From contig CAZVIK010000047.1 in the NCBI GenBank assembly GCA_964627045.1, positions 1 to 22,875 of the forward strand: DNA of 22,875 nt. Direction: 5' to 3'. Source of the DNA: CAZVIK01 sp964627045. GTDB lineage: Bacteria; Acidobacteriota; Terriglobia; Bryobacterales; Bryobacteraceae. Positions 7,088 through 14,508 of this stretch are shown here, in pieces. Below the pieces are notes generated by a model that saw only the letters and a list, made by a program, of their open reading frames with translations, searched no databases and had not been told where the DNA came from. How positions within the stretch are numbered: position 1 is the first letter of the stretch; each line of letters begins with the position of its first letter. The translations under genes and the position numbers were made by a program.

Positions 7088-8386
7088 ATGATCGGTCGTC
7101 GGGCAGCGGCAGTTTTCCTGTTTGTTTTTGGGTGCGCGGCGGCAGCGGCGCCGCCGCCTTCCAGTTCCGATGTGAAGGAACGGCGCCGGGCGCCCAAAAC
7201 CCTGGCGCGGCAGGGGTCGGCCGCCATTCCCTCCCTCACCCCACTGTTGAGCGACGCGGATCTTGAGGTGCGCGTCGAGACGGTGAAGGCGCTCGTGGAC
7301 ATCGGCACGCAGCACAGCCTGGAGCCGCTCATTCAGGCGACTCGCGACAACGACGCCGAGATCCAGATCCGCGCCACCGACGGCCTAGTCAATTTCTACC
7401 TCCCGGGCTATGCGAAGACCGGTCTGAGCGGCAGCCTGCGGCGCACCGGCGGCCGCATCATGGCCCGCTTCAGCGAGACCAACGACCAGGTGATCGACCC
7501 CTTCGTCGAAGTCCGCCCGGAGGTGGTGGCGGCACTCGCTCGTCTTGTCAGCGGCGGCGTCTCGATGGAATGCCGGGCCAACGCTGCGCGGGCCGTGGGC
7601 GTTCTGCGCGGAAAACAGGCCGTCCCGGAGCTTGCGGAGGCGGCGCGCTCGAAAGACACGCGGCTCATTTACGAATGCCTGATAGCCGCGCAGAAGATCG
7701 GAGACCACGCGGCCGGGCCGCGCTTTGAGTTCCTGCTCCGGGACCTGGACGAGCGCGTGCAGGCTACGGCCGTTGAAACCGCCGGCCTGCTTCGTAACAC
7801 CGCGGCGGTCCCGGCGCTGGCGCAGGTGTTGGGGCGAACCGGCAGCCGCAGGGTCCGCCGGGCGGCCCTGACAGCCATCGCGATGATGCCGGATGCGTCG
7901 GTGCGCGCGCTGTTGTCCGGTTACCTCAACGACCGGGACGCCGCCCTGAGAGCCGCCGCCGCCGAAGGCCTCGGGCGTCTGAAAGACCCGGCGGACCTTC
8001 CGGCGCTGCGCAAGGGCTATGACGAGGACAACGACGCCACCGCCAGGCTGTCAATGGCCTTCGCACTGGTGATGCAGGGTGACTTGGCGGTGTCCGAGTT
8101 CAGCCCGCTTCAGTTCCTGGTGAACAACCTGAATTCGGCGTCACGGGTGAATGCCGCCCGGGCGCTGCTTATTGAGGCGGCGCGAACCGATGCCGTGCGC
8201 GGCCACTTGGAGGCGGCCCTGCCGCGCGGAACGCGCGACGAAAAGATCGGCTTGGCCGAAGTCCTGGGCGCCAGCGGCGACGCTTCGAATGAAGCGGCGG
8301 TCGAGGCCCTCACCCGCGACCCCAACGTGGATGTGGCCAGCGCCGCGGTCCGGTCCCTGCGGGTATTGCGGGCGCGCACGCGATAA
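7088..8386 (+). CDS. Exported HEAT-repeat protein
   Basis: The 432-residue protein begins with a hydrophobic signal sequence (MIGRRAAAVFLFVFGCAAAAA), so it is probably secreted or periplasmic. Cys16 might be lipidated, but the residues before it (VFG) are a poor lipobox. The rest is a series of helical HEAT-like repeats of about 30-35 residues, for example SAAIPSLTPLLSDADLEVRVETVKALVDIG, QAVPELAEAARSKDTRLIYECLIAAQKIG and DPADLPALRKGYDEDNDATARLSMAFAL. Such proteins serve as scaffolds; no catalytic motif is visible and the partner is unknown. A TTG at 7085 directly precedes the ATG at 7088; the ATG is chosen. TAGACT, overlapping the mqnD stop, ends 7 nt before it and could be a -10 for a leaderless message, though co-transcription with mqnD (10 bp gap) is equally plausible. 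A GC-rich hairpin starts right after the stop codon. Confidence 0.88.
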   Translation: MIGRRAAAVFLFVFGCAAAAAPPPSSSDVKERRRAPKTLARQGSAAIPSLTPLLSDADLEVRVETVKALVDIGTQHSLEPLIQATRDNDAEIQIRATDGLVNFYLPGYAKTGLSGSLRRTGGRIMARFSETNDQVIDPFVEVRPEVVAALARLVSGGVSMECRANAARAVGVLRGKQAVPELAEAARSKDTRLIYECLIAAQKIGDHAAGPRFEFLLRDLDERVQATAVETAGLLRNTAAVPALAQVLGRTGSRRVRRAALTAIAMMPDASVRALLSGYLNDRDAALRAAAAEGLGRLKDPADLPALRKGYDEDNDATARLSMAFALVMQGDLAVSEFSPLQFLVNNLNSASRVNAARALLIEAARTDAVRGHLEAALPRGTRDEKIGLAEVLGASGDASNEAAVEALTRDPNVDVASAAVRSLRVLRARTR

Positions 8387-8406
8387 GGGCGTGCCGAAGC
8401 ACGCCC
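8387..8406 (+). terminator. GC-rich hairpin directly after the HEAT gene
   Basis: GGGCGTGC, loop CGAA, GCACGCCC: a perfect 8-bp stem beginning at the base after the TAA stop. No T-run follows on the plus strand, so it is not a classical intrinsic terminator. It may protect the mRNA 3' end or help termination in another way. Confidence 0.5.
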
Positions 8407-8424
8407 CGGTGACGCCGTTGATCG

Positions 8425-8445
8425 AAAAAGCGGCGAATGCGCCGC
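8425..8445 (-). terminator. Intrinsic terminator of the small zinc-ribbon gene
   Basis: On the minus strand GCGGCG, loop CATT, CGCCGC form a 6-bp GC stem, followed directly by TTTTT (8429-8425). It lies 7 bp beyond the TAG stop of the 69-residue gene, as expected for a Rho-independent terminator. Confidence 0.75.
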
Positions 8446-8452
8446 ATCCGCT

Positions 8453-8662
8453 CTACTTGGCCTTGCGCTGCTTCTGCTGGCCGACGCGCACCTTGAAGTG
8501 GCTGGCCTTGGCCTCTTTGAAGGCCTTGTGGTCGTGGCGCGCGACGGCATCCGCCAGATAGGCGTCGACGTTGGCGTCTTTCGGCAGTACCGCCATCACG
8601 GTGAAGTTATCCTGGCACTCCGGGCAATAAGGCCGGAATCGCTTGACGTTCGGGATCCCCAT
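8453..8662 (-). CDS. Small zinc-ribbon-like protein, function unknown
   Basis: This 69-residue protein starts MGIPNVKRFRPYCPECQDNF, with one CXXC pair (C13, C16) that could make half a zinc site. Histidines at about 43, 45 and 54 might complete it. The second half is basic and lysine-rich, ending KVRVGQQKQRKAK, so nucleic-acid or ribosome contact is possible but unproven. I do not recognise a named family. It is taken as real because codon third positions are strongly G/C, it stands alone between a plus-strand gene and a divergent one, and a good terminator follows its stop. No Shine-Dalgarno is visible before the ATG at 8662. TAAATT lies 8 nt upstream and could be a -10 for a leaderless message. 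Confidence 0.72.
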   Translation of the reverse strand: MGIPNVKRFRPYCPECQDNFTVMAVLPKDANVDAYLADAVARHDHKAFKEAKASHFKVRVGQQKQRKAK

Positions 8663-8812
8663 AAACCATTAATTTAGCACGGCTGGCGCGGCCCCGGCAC
8701 GGCGCCTGCCCCGGCCGGGAGCAACGTGCCGGCAACGGGGCCGCCACGGCCCGGGCGGGTGGCCGCGTACCGTGGGCCCGCACGACTTCGTGTAGAATCG
8801 AGGCTACACGCC

Positions 8813-10534
8813 ATGGCCAAGTTTTTCGGGGGTTTGGTGACCGGGGTGCTGCTGGTCGTCGTGACGCTTGCCTTGCTGGTGCTGGCGGCCGTCCGGCTCG
8901 GCGAGACCGCCACGGTTGTACCGGCACGGAGCCTTCTCGTTCTCGACCTGGACGGCGAAATCGTCGAACGGCCGCCCACGACGCTCCCTCTCCCCTTTTT
9001 GGAGGCGCGCGCCCCGCTCACGGTGACCGACCTCTGGCGCTCGCTCCGCGCCGCCGAGACCGACGCCCGAATCAAAGCCGTCCTTGTCGCGCCGTCGGGC
9101 GTGGGCGCGGGATGGGCCAAGCTCCAGGAGGTCCGCGACTCCATTGCGCGGCTGAACAAGTCGGGCAAGCCCGCGATCGCCTTCCTGCGCTCTCCGGGCA
9201 CGCGGGAGTACTACCTGGGCGCGGCCGCCGGGCGGGTCTTCATGCCGCCCGAAGACATGCTCGACATGAAGGGTCTTCGGGCCGAGCTTACCTTCTTTCG
9301 CGGAACGCTGGACAAGATCGGCGTGCAGGTCGACATCGAGCACGCCGGCAAGTATAAGGACTTCGGCGACACTTTCACCCGGACTTCCATGAGCCCGGAA
9401 ACGCGGGAGGTGCTGAATGGCGTGTTGGACGAAATCTACGGGCGCCTGGTCGCGTCGGTCGCCGAAGCGCGAAAGAGGGCGCCCGCCGAGGTGCGGGCGG
9501 CCATCGACGAAGGACCCTTCCTCGCCCGGCAGGCCCTGGACAAGGGCCTCGTGGACGGTCTGCTTTACGAGGATCAGACCGTGGCCGAAATCGAGAAGGC
9601 TGCGGGTGCCGGTCGGTTGACACGCATCGGCATTCGCGAATACCTGCGCGCCAAGCCGGCCAATCCGGCGAAGGGCGGCAGGGCGCGCGTCGCCATGGTG
9701 GTCGCCGAGGGAACCATCACAGGCAATCTGGTCACCGGGCTGGACGGCGACACCGGAATCGCGGCGCCGTCGTTCATCAAGTTGCTGAAGCAGGTCGGCA
9801 ACGACGCCGGGATTCGCGGCGTCATCGTTCGCGTGGACTCCCCCGGCGGCGAGTCGTTTGCCAGCGACGAGATCTGGCGGGAGATGAACCTGTTGAGCAA
9901 GAAGAAACCGATGGTCGTCTCGATGTCCGATGAGGCGGCCTCAGGCGGATACTACATCGCCATGACCGGCGACACGGTTGTGGCCTATCCGGACACCTAC
10001 ACCGGCTCGATCGGCGTGGTGTACGGCAAGGCCAACCTGCGCGGGCTCTACCAAAAACTTGGCATCAGCAAAGAGACTCTGACGCGCGGCCGGTTCGCGG
10101 CCATCGACTCGGACTACGTACCGCTCGACGAGGCAGGCCGCCGCAAGTTGCGCGAGGGCGTGGACGACAACTACCGCGTCTTCGTCGGCAAGGTCGCCGA
10201 GGCGCGCAAGCGCAAGTTCGAGGAGGTCGAGCCCTTGGCGCAAGGACGCGTCTGGCTGGGCTCCCAGGCGCACCGCCATGGCTTGGTCGACGAACTCGGC
10301 GGCCTGGATCGCGTCATGGAATTGATCCGCAGCAAGGCCGGCATCCCGCGCAACCAGGACATCGACCTTGTGGTGTATCCACCGAAGCGCACGTTGTTGG
10401 ATTTGTTGATGAGCCGCTCGCTGGAGGGTCAGCCGCCCGAGTGGATCGACGCTTTCCTCAGGCGCTGGCCGGTTTCGGCCCTCTCTCGGGGGAGTTACCT
10501 GCGGCTAATGCCGTTCACGCTTTCGGTACGGTAA
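8813..10534 (+). CDS. sppA: Signal peptide peptidase SppA, 67K type
   Basis: SppA is a membrane-bound serine protease that degrades signal peptides left after protein export. The 573-residue protein has an N-terminal membrane anchor (FGGLVTGVLLVVVTLALLVL) and two tandem crotonase-like halves, as in the long E. coli-type enzyme. The general-base lysine is in HAGKYKDF (K180) and the nucleophilic serine in DEAASGGYY (S377), inside the second half with VDSPGGES (341-348) and TGSIGVVYGK. Both catalytic residues are present. The frame is open from 8726, but the ATG at 8813 has GAGG 9 nt upstream and puts the anchor at the very N-terminus, so it is chosen. TAGAAT (8793-8798) lies 14 nt before the start. 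nrfH follows 24 bp after the stop on the same strand, so they may share a transcript, with no obvious functional link. Confidence 0.94.
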   Translation: MAKFFGGLVTGVLLVVVTLALLVLAAVRLGETATVVPARSLLVLDLDGEIVERPPTTLPLPFLEARAPLTVTDLWRSLRAAETDARIKAVLVAPSGVGAGWAKLQEVRDSIARLNKSGKPAIAFLRSPGTREYYLGAAAGRVFMPPEDMLDMKGLRAELTFFRGTLDKIGVQVDIEHAGKYKDFGDTFTRTSMSPETREVLNGVLDEIYGRLVASVAEARKRAPAEVRAAIDEGPFLARQALDKGLVDGLLYEDQTVAEIEKAAGAGRLTRIGIREYLRAKPANPAKGGRARVAMVVAEGTITGNLVTGLDGDTGIAAPSFIKLLKQVGNDAGIRGVIVRVDSPGGESFASDEIWREMNLLSKKKPMVVSMSDEAASGGYYIAMTGDTVVAYPDTYTGSIGVVYGKANLRGLYQKLGISKETLTRGRFAAIDSDYVPLDEAGRRKLREGVDDNYRVFVGKVAEARKRKFEEVEPLAQGRVWLGSQAHRHGLVDELGGLDRVMELIRSKAGIPRNQDIDLVVYPPKRTLLDLLMSRSLEGQPPEWIDAFLRRWPVSALSRGSYLRLMPFTLSVR

Positions 10535-10558
10535 CCTAATCGGATTGGAGTGAACCAC

Positions 10559-11014
10559 GTGGGACTTCGCCGGCTCATTCTGACCACCAGCCTGGCCGTA
10601 GGAGTTATGGCGGGCATCGGGCTGTTCACCTTCGTCTACGCCCAGGGCTACGCCTACCTGAGCAACGACCCTTTGATCTGCGCGAACTGCCACATCATGC
10701 GCGACCAACTGGATAGCTGGCAGAAATCCAGCCACCACGCGCACGCCACCTGCAACGACTGCCACACACCGCACTCGCTGTTTTTCAAGCTCTGGGCCAA
10801 GGCTGACAACGGGTGGAACCACTCGGTGAAGTTCACTCTCCAGAACTTCGCGGACCCCATTCGCATCCGTCCCGTGAACGCGCGCAAGCTGCGCGCCAAT
10901 TGCATCGTCTGCCATGAAGAACTGGTCGGCGACATCCGCTTCAGCGGCATGTTGAACAGCGAGGCGGATTGCGTACGCTGCCACGCCGGAGTGGGCCACG
11001 GCCCCAGGAGATAG
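10559..11014 (+). CDS. nrfH: Cytochrome c nitrite reductase small subunit NrfH
   Basis: NrfH is a membrane-anchored tetrahaem cytochrome of the NapC/NirT family that takes electrons from menaquinol and passes them to NrfA. The 151 residues have one N-terminal membrane helix (ILTTSLAVGVMAGIGLFTFVY). Four CXXCH haem sites follow: CANCH (41-45), CNDCH (65-69), CIVCH (115-119) and CVRCH (138-142). The first is followed by M47 (CANCHIM), as in Desulfovibrio NrfH, where that Met ligates haem 1. A GTG at 10550 is in frame, but the GTG at 10559 has GGAG exactly 8 nt upstream and gives the normal start VGLRRL, so it is preferred. nrfA begins 3 bp after the stop, making a classical nrfHA pair. Confidence 0.95.
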   Translation: MGLRRLILTTSLAVGVMAGIGLFTFVYAQGYAYLSNDPLICANCHIMRDQLDSWQKSSHHAHATCNDCHTPHSLFFKLWAKADNGWNHSVKFTLQNFADPIRIRPVNARKLRANCIVCHEELVGDIRFSGMLNSEADCVRCHAGVGHGPRR

Positions 11015-11017
11015 ACC

Positions 11018-12325
11018 ATGAAGTCCTCCCGCTGGATGTACATCTCGATCATCGGTGGCACCGCGCTGGCCACCTTCCTGATCACCATGTTGTTGGTGAA
11101 CGTCGGCGAACGAAAGCGCGAGGCGCTCCAAACGCACTTCGACCTGGTGAAGCTCGACGAAGAGACGGCCGATCCTGCCCAGTGGGGCAAGAACTTCCCG
11201 CGGGAGTACGACGGCTACCGCCGGACGGTCGATACCGAGCGCACGCGATACGGAGGAAGTGAAGCGTTCCAGCGGTTGGACGCCGATCCGCGCTTGAGGC
11301 GGATCTTCGCCGGTTACGCCTTCGGCTTGGACTACCGCGAGGAACGCGGCCACGCCTACTCGTTGAGCGACCAGGACGAAACCGAGCGCGTCAAGCAGCG
11401 GCCCCAGCCCGGAAGCTGCCTGCATTGCCACTCGTCAATCATTCCGGCCTACCGCAAGGCCGGCGGCGGCGACGTCATGAAGGGCTTCGAGATCGTCTCG
11501 GCCATGCCCTTCGCCGAGGCGCGGAAGCTGGTGACCCACCCGGTCAGTTGCCTGGACTGCCATGACCCCGCGACCATGGCCATCCGCGTCACTCGGCCCG
11601 GCTTTCTGCGCGGCATCAAGGCGCTGAAGGAGAGCCAGGGGATCAAGGACTACGATCCCAACAAGATGGCCACCCGCCAGGAGATGCGCAGCTTCGTTTG
11701 CGGCCAGTGCCACGTCGAATACTACTTTGCCGGCGACAAGAAGCTGGTCACCTATCCTTGGGCCAAGGGGTTGAAGGTGGAGGAGATCGAGGCGTACTAC
11801 GACGAGATGAAGTTTAGCGACTGGACTCACGCCGAATCCGGCGCCGGCGTCCTCAAGGCCCAGCACCCCGAGTTTGAGCTGTGGAACCAGGGCATTCACT
11901 CCCGCAGCGGCGTGGCTTGCGCCGATTGCCATATGCCCTACATGCGCCAGGGCGCCATCAAGATCAGCGACCACCACGTGCGCAGCCCGCTGCTCAATGT
12001 GGAACGGGCCTGCCTGACCTGCCACCCCTTCCCGGCGGCGGAGATGAAGGCCCGGGCCGAATCGATCCAGGAGCGCAACGCCAGGCTGCTCGGGCGCGCT
12101 GAGGATGCGCTGGTGGCGCTTATCGACGACATCCAAAAGGCGAAGGCCGCTGGCGCCGGCGACGCACAACTCGCGCAGGCGCGTACGCTTCAGCGCAGAG
12201 CCCAGTTCCGCGCCGATTTCGTCAACGCCGAAAACTCCATGGGCTTCCACGCCCCGCAAGAGGCCGCGCGTATCCTGGGAGAAGCGATCGACTACGCCCG
12301 CCAGGGGCAACTCGCGCTGAAGTGA
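11018..12325 (+). CDS. nrfA: Cytochrome c nitrite reductase NrfA, CXXCH variant
   Basis: NrfA reduces nitrite to ammonium with six electrons in the periplasm, the last step of respiratory ammonification. The 435-residue protein has an N-terminal hydrophobic segment (about 7-28) that may be a signal anchor. Five haem sites follow: CLHCH (134-138), CLDCH (178-182), CGQCH (228-232), CADCH (301-305) and CLTCH (332-336). The active site shows the CGQCHVEYYF Tyr and the QHPEFELWNQGIHSRSG segment with its His. The calcium-site residues seen in E. coli (Glu/Tyr of VEYY, Lys and Gln of KAQH) are also present. The first, catalytic haem normally uses CXXCK with Lys as axial ligand; here the codon is CAC, giving CXXCH. 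Distal histidines H320 and H411 are in place. AGGAG sits 7 nt before the ATG. dsbA-like and mauE-like genes follow closely and may aid its maturation. Confidence 0.95.
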   Translation: MKSSRWMYISIIGGTALATFLITMLLVNVGERKREALQTHFDLVKLDEETADPAQWGKNFPREYDGYRRTVDTERTRYGGSEAFQRLDADPRLRRIFAGYAFGLDYREERGHAYSLSDQDETERVKQRPQPGSCLHCHSSIIPAYRKAGGGDVMKGFEIVSAMPFAEARKLVTHPVSCLDCHDPATMAIRVTRPGFLRGIKALKESQGIKDYDPNKMATRQEMRSFVCGQCHVEYYFAGDKKLVTYPWAKGLKVEEIEAYYDEMKFSDWTHAESGAGVLKAQHPEFELWNQGIHSRSGVACADCHMPYMRQGAIKISDHHVRSPLLNVERACLTCHPFPAAEMKARAESIQERNARLLGRAEDALVALIDDIQKAKAAGAGDAQLAQARTLQRRAQFRADFVNAENSMGFHAPQEAARILGEAIDYARQGQLALK

Positions 12326-12351
12326 ACGGCCGCCTGTAATATCCTGGAATT

Positions 12352-12942
12352 ATGAGGCGGATCGTCTTTGCATTGGCGCTCGCGCTGCCGTTTGTCGCGG
12401 GCACAGCCGATTCCGGTGGCGGCAAGGCTTCCGGCGTTCCCACGGCGCCAGTCAAGATCGAGGTTTACAGCGACTTCCAGTGTTCGCACTGCAAGACCCT
12501 GCACGAACAAACGCTGCGGCCGTTGACCGCCGACTACGTCCGAACCGGGAAAGTCTACCTGGTGCACCGCGAATTCCCGCGCACCGGGGGCCCGTATTCG
12601 GTTCCGGCGGCGCAATACGCGACGGCGGCGGCGCGCATCGGCAAGTACGGCCAGGTTGCAGACGCCCTGTTCGCCAAACAAACGGCGTGGGGCGCCAGCG
12701 GCAGAGTGGAAGAGGTTGCCCTCAGCGTGCTCTCGGCGCCGGAGGCTGCCAAGGTTCGCGCCCTGGCAAAGGATCCCAGCGTCGCGGCCGAAATCGAAAA
12801 GGATGTGCAGCTAGCGCAAGGCATCCCGATACGCCAGACCCCCACCATGATCATCACCAAGGGGCAAAAACAGTTTCCGCTCACCGGGAGCATGAACTAC
12901 TCGTTGCTGCGCAGGTTTATCGATGAACTCCTCGCGAAGTAG
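12352..12942 (+). CDS. DsbA-like thioredoxin-fold disulfide oxidoreductase
   Basis: The 196-residue protein has a signal peptide (MRRIVFALALALPFVAG), a spacer, then VKIEVYSDFQCSHCKTLHEQ with active-site C44-S-H-C47. The cis-proline loop is in IRQTPTMII. This is the DsbA/thioredoxin_4 layout, in which a helical insertion sits between the two motifs, so it acts on cysteines of exported proteins. It starts 26 bp after nrfA and overlaps the next gene by 20 bp, so translation of the two is likely coupled. From this position a role in keeping haem-binding cysteines of NrfH/NrfA in the right redox state is plausible, but this is inference. TAATAT (12337-12342) ends 9 nt before the ATG and might be a separate -10. 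Confidence 0.88.
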   Translation: MRRIVFALALALPFVAGTADSGGGKASGVPTAPVKIEVYSDFQCSHCKTLHEQTLRPLTADYVRTGKVYLVHREFPRTGGPYSVPAAQYATAAARIGKYGQVADALFAKQTAWGASGRVEEVALSVLSAPEAAKVRALAKDPSVAAEIEKDVQLAQGIPIRQTPTMIITKGQKQFPLTGSMNYSLLRRFIDELLAK

Positions 12943-13426
12943 CGCCTTGCGCTGGTCTCTACTGGTGCTCCGGATCGGCATGGGGCTGATGTTTCTCTAC
13001 GCCGCCTGGACCAAGCTCCGCTTGCCCTGGATTCAGGTTGCGATGACGGTGGAAGCCTACGAGCTTTTGCCGCCCTGGGGAGTGGAATTCGTGGCACGCA
13101 CGCTCCCCTGGGGCGAGCTGTTGCTTGGCTTGTGGCTGCTCGCCGGCAAGTGGCTGCGCGCGGCTGCGCTGGCATCCACCGCCCTGCTGGGCGCGTTCAT
13201 CGTGGTCTTGACGCGTTCCTACCTGAAGGGGATGCAGATCGACTGCGGCTGCTTCGGCGAGGGCGATCCGATCTCTCCGCTCACCTTGGCCCGGGACGGC
13301 GGCCTGTTCGCGGCTTCCCTGGCGCTTGCGATTCTGGCCTTCCTTGCGGCGAGGCGGCCGGCCTTGGTTCCCGAGGCCGTCCCGGTAATGCCGGGGGGCA
13401 ACGAGGACGACTCTCCGTCCGCCTAG
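12923..13426 (+). CDS. MauE/DoxX-like membrane protein
   Basis: This 167-residue integral membrane protein has about four hydrophobic helices: near 12-30, 62-78, 80-100 and 127-143. A conserved cysteine motif, YLKGMQIDCGCFGEGD (100-115, C108 and C110), lies in a loop, which is the hallmark of the MauE branch of the DoxX-like superfamily. MauE proteins are required for maturation of disulfide-rich periplasmic proteins such as methylamine dehydrogenase and are often encoded beside a thioredoxin-fold partner, as here. No mau genes are present, so methylamine use is not implied. The ATG at 12923 lies inside the end of the dsbA-like gene (20 bp overlap). Likely role: membrane redox partner of the DsbA-like protein. 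The charged tail after residue 150 is not conserved in pattern. Confidence 0.82.
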   Translation: MNSSRSSALRWSLLVLRIGMGLMFLYAAWTKLRLPWIQVAMTVEAYELLPPWGVEFVARTLPWGELLLGLWLLAGKWLRAAALASTALLGAFIVVLTRSYLKGMQIDCGCFGEGDPISPLTLARDGGLFAASLALAILAFLAARRPALVPEAVPVMPGGNEDDSPSA

Positions 13427-13441
13427 ACTTGTACCATCCGC

Positions 13442-13470
13442 CCGGACCCCGTCCGGCGATCCACTACAAT
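13442..13470 (+). promoter_or_regulatory. pta upstream region: short palindrome and TACAAT -10
   Basis: CCGGAC-CCC-GTCCGG (13442-13456) is a 6-bp inverted repeat where the -35 would be expected. TACAAT (13465-13470) follows and ends 11 nt before the pta ATG. GGAAG directly after TACAAT could be the ribosome site if transcription starts upstream instead. No -35 match is seen; the palindrome might be an operator or a weak terminator for the mauE-like gene. Confidence 0.45.
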
Positions 13471-13481
13471 GGAAGTCTCCC

Positions 13482-14495
13482 ATGCCCGTCAACGAGACCT
13501 CCATCGCCTTTGTCCAGCGCCAGATTGAGCGGGTGCGGCAGGCCGGAGGGCGGAAACGAATCGTCTTCCCGGAGGCCAATGACGCCCGTGTCCTGGAAGC
13601 GGCGGCCCGCCTGGCGCGCGAAGGCATCGTGGACCCGGTTCTGATCGGACCGGCTCCGGCGTCGTGCCCGGAAGGGCTGGCCTTTGTCCAGCCGGACACG
13701 TCTCCCCATCTCCAGAAGTACGCGGCGCTCTTGCACGAACGCCGCCGCGCCAGAGGACTCACCGCCGTGGAAGCAGCGGAGATGGCCCGCCGGCCCGAGT
13801 ACTTCGGGCAACTTATGGTCTCGGCGGGCGATGCTGACGGCAGCGTTTGCGGCTGTGTTTTGGCGAGCAAAGACGTTCTTCGCTCGATGCTGCACTGCAT
13901 CGGCACACCGCCCCAGGTGCGGCTGATGACCAGCCTGTATGTCGTCGCGGTACGGAACCGTCAGTTCGGTCACAACGGGCTGTTGGGCTTTTGCGACGCC
14001 TCGACCGTCATCGATCCCAATCCCGTCGAGCTGGCTGAGATGGCCATCGCCGCGGCCGGATTGGTGCGCGTTCTCCTGGAAACCGAGCCGGTGGTCGCGC
14101 TTCTCAGCTACTCGACGCGCTTGAGCGGAGGCCGGCACAAGGAAGTCGACAAGGTTGTGGAAGCGATGCGCGTGGTGCGTTCGCGCGCACCGGAATTGAA
14201 CGTCGATGGTGAGATGCAGGCCGACGCCGCCCTGGTGCCCTCGGTCGGCCAAGCCAAGGCCCCGGGCTCCACCGTCGCGGGCCGCGCCAACACGCTGATC
14301 TTCCCCAATCTGACCGCCGCCAACATCGCTGTGAAGCTGGTGGAACGCCTGGGTGAAGCCGCGGCCATCGGACCGTTTGTGTTGGGGTTGGCCAAGCCGG
14401 CCAACGATTTGAGCCGCGGCTGTTCGGCCGACGACATCTATAGCACGGCGATCATCACCTGCTTGCAGGCAATCCACGCGCGGGCCGGCCGCTGA
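13482..14495 (+). CDS. pta: Phosphate acetyltransferase
   Basis: The enzyme interconverts acetyl-CoA plus phosphate with acetyl-phosphate plus CoA. The 337-residue protein is the short, catalytic-domain-only form, without the N-terminal DRTGG/AAA-like region of E. coli Pta. Characteristic stretches are RIVFPEANDARVLEAAARLAREG (after residue 25), GQLMVSAGDADGSVCGCV, LLSYSTRLSGG, DGEMQADAAL and FPNLTAANIAVKLVERLG. The ending GLAKPANDLSRGCSADDIY is the strongest family signature. A phosphate butyryltransferase is the main alternative, but SRGCSADDIY points to Pta. No acetate kinase gene is adjacent. The ATG at 13482 has GGAAG 6 nt upstream. The stop is only 13 bp from the following deacetylase gene, so the two probably form an operon. 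Confidence 0.93.
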   Translation: MPVNETSIAFVQRQIERVRQAGGRKRIVFPEANDARVLEAAARLAREGIVDPVLIGPAPASCPEGLAFVQPDTSPHLQKYAALLHERRRARGLTAVEAAEMARRPEYFGQLMVSAGDADGSVCGCVLASKDVLRSMLHCIGTPPQVRLMTSLYVVAVRNRQFGHNGLLGFCDASTVIDPNPVELAEMAIAAAGLVRVLLETEPVVALLSYSTRLSGGRHKEVDKVVEAMRVVRSRAPELNVDGEMQADAALVPSVGQAKAPGSTVAGRANTLIFPNLTAANIAVKLVERLGEAAAIGPFVLGLAKPANDLSRGCSADDIYSTAIITCLQAIHARAGR

Positions 14496-14508
14496 AGGGG
14501 CTCGCCCC

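Noticed and set aside
12959..13906. 315-residue minus-strand frame spanning the mauE-like and pta genes
   Set aside because: It crosses two well-supported plus-strand genes and shows no motif.
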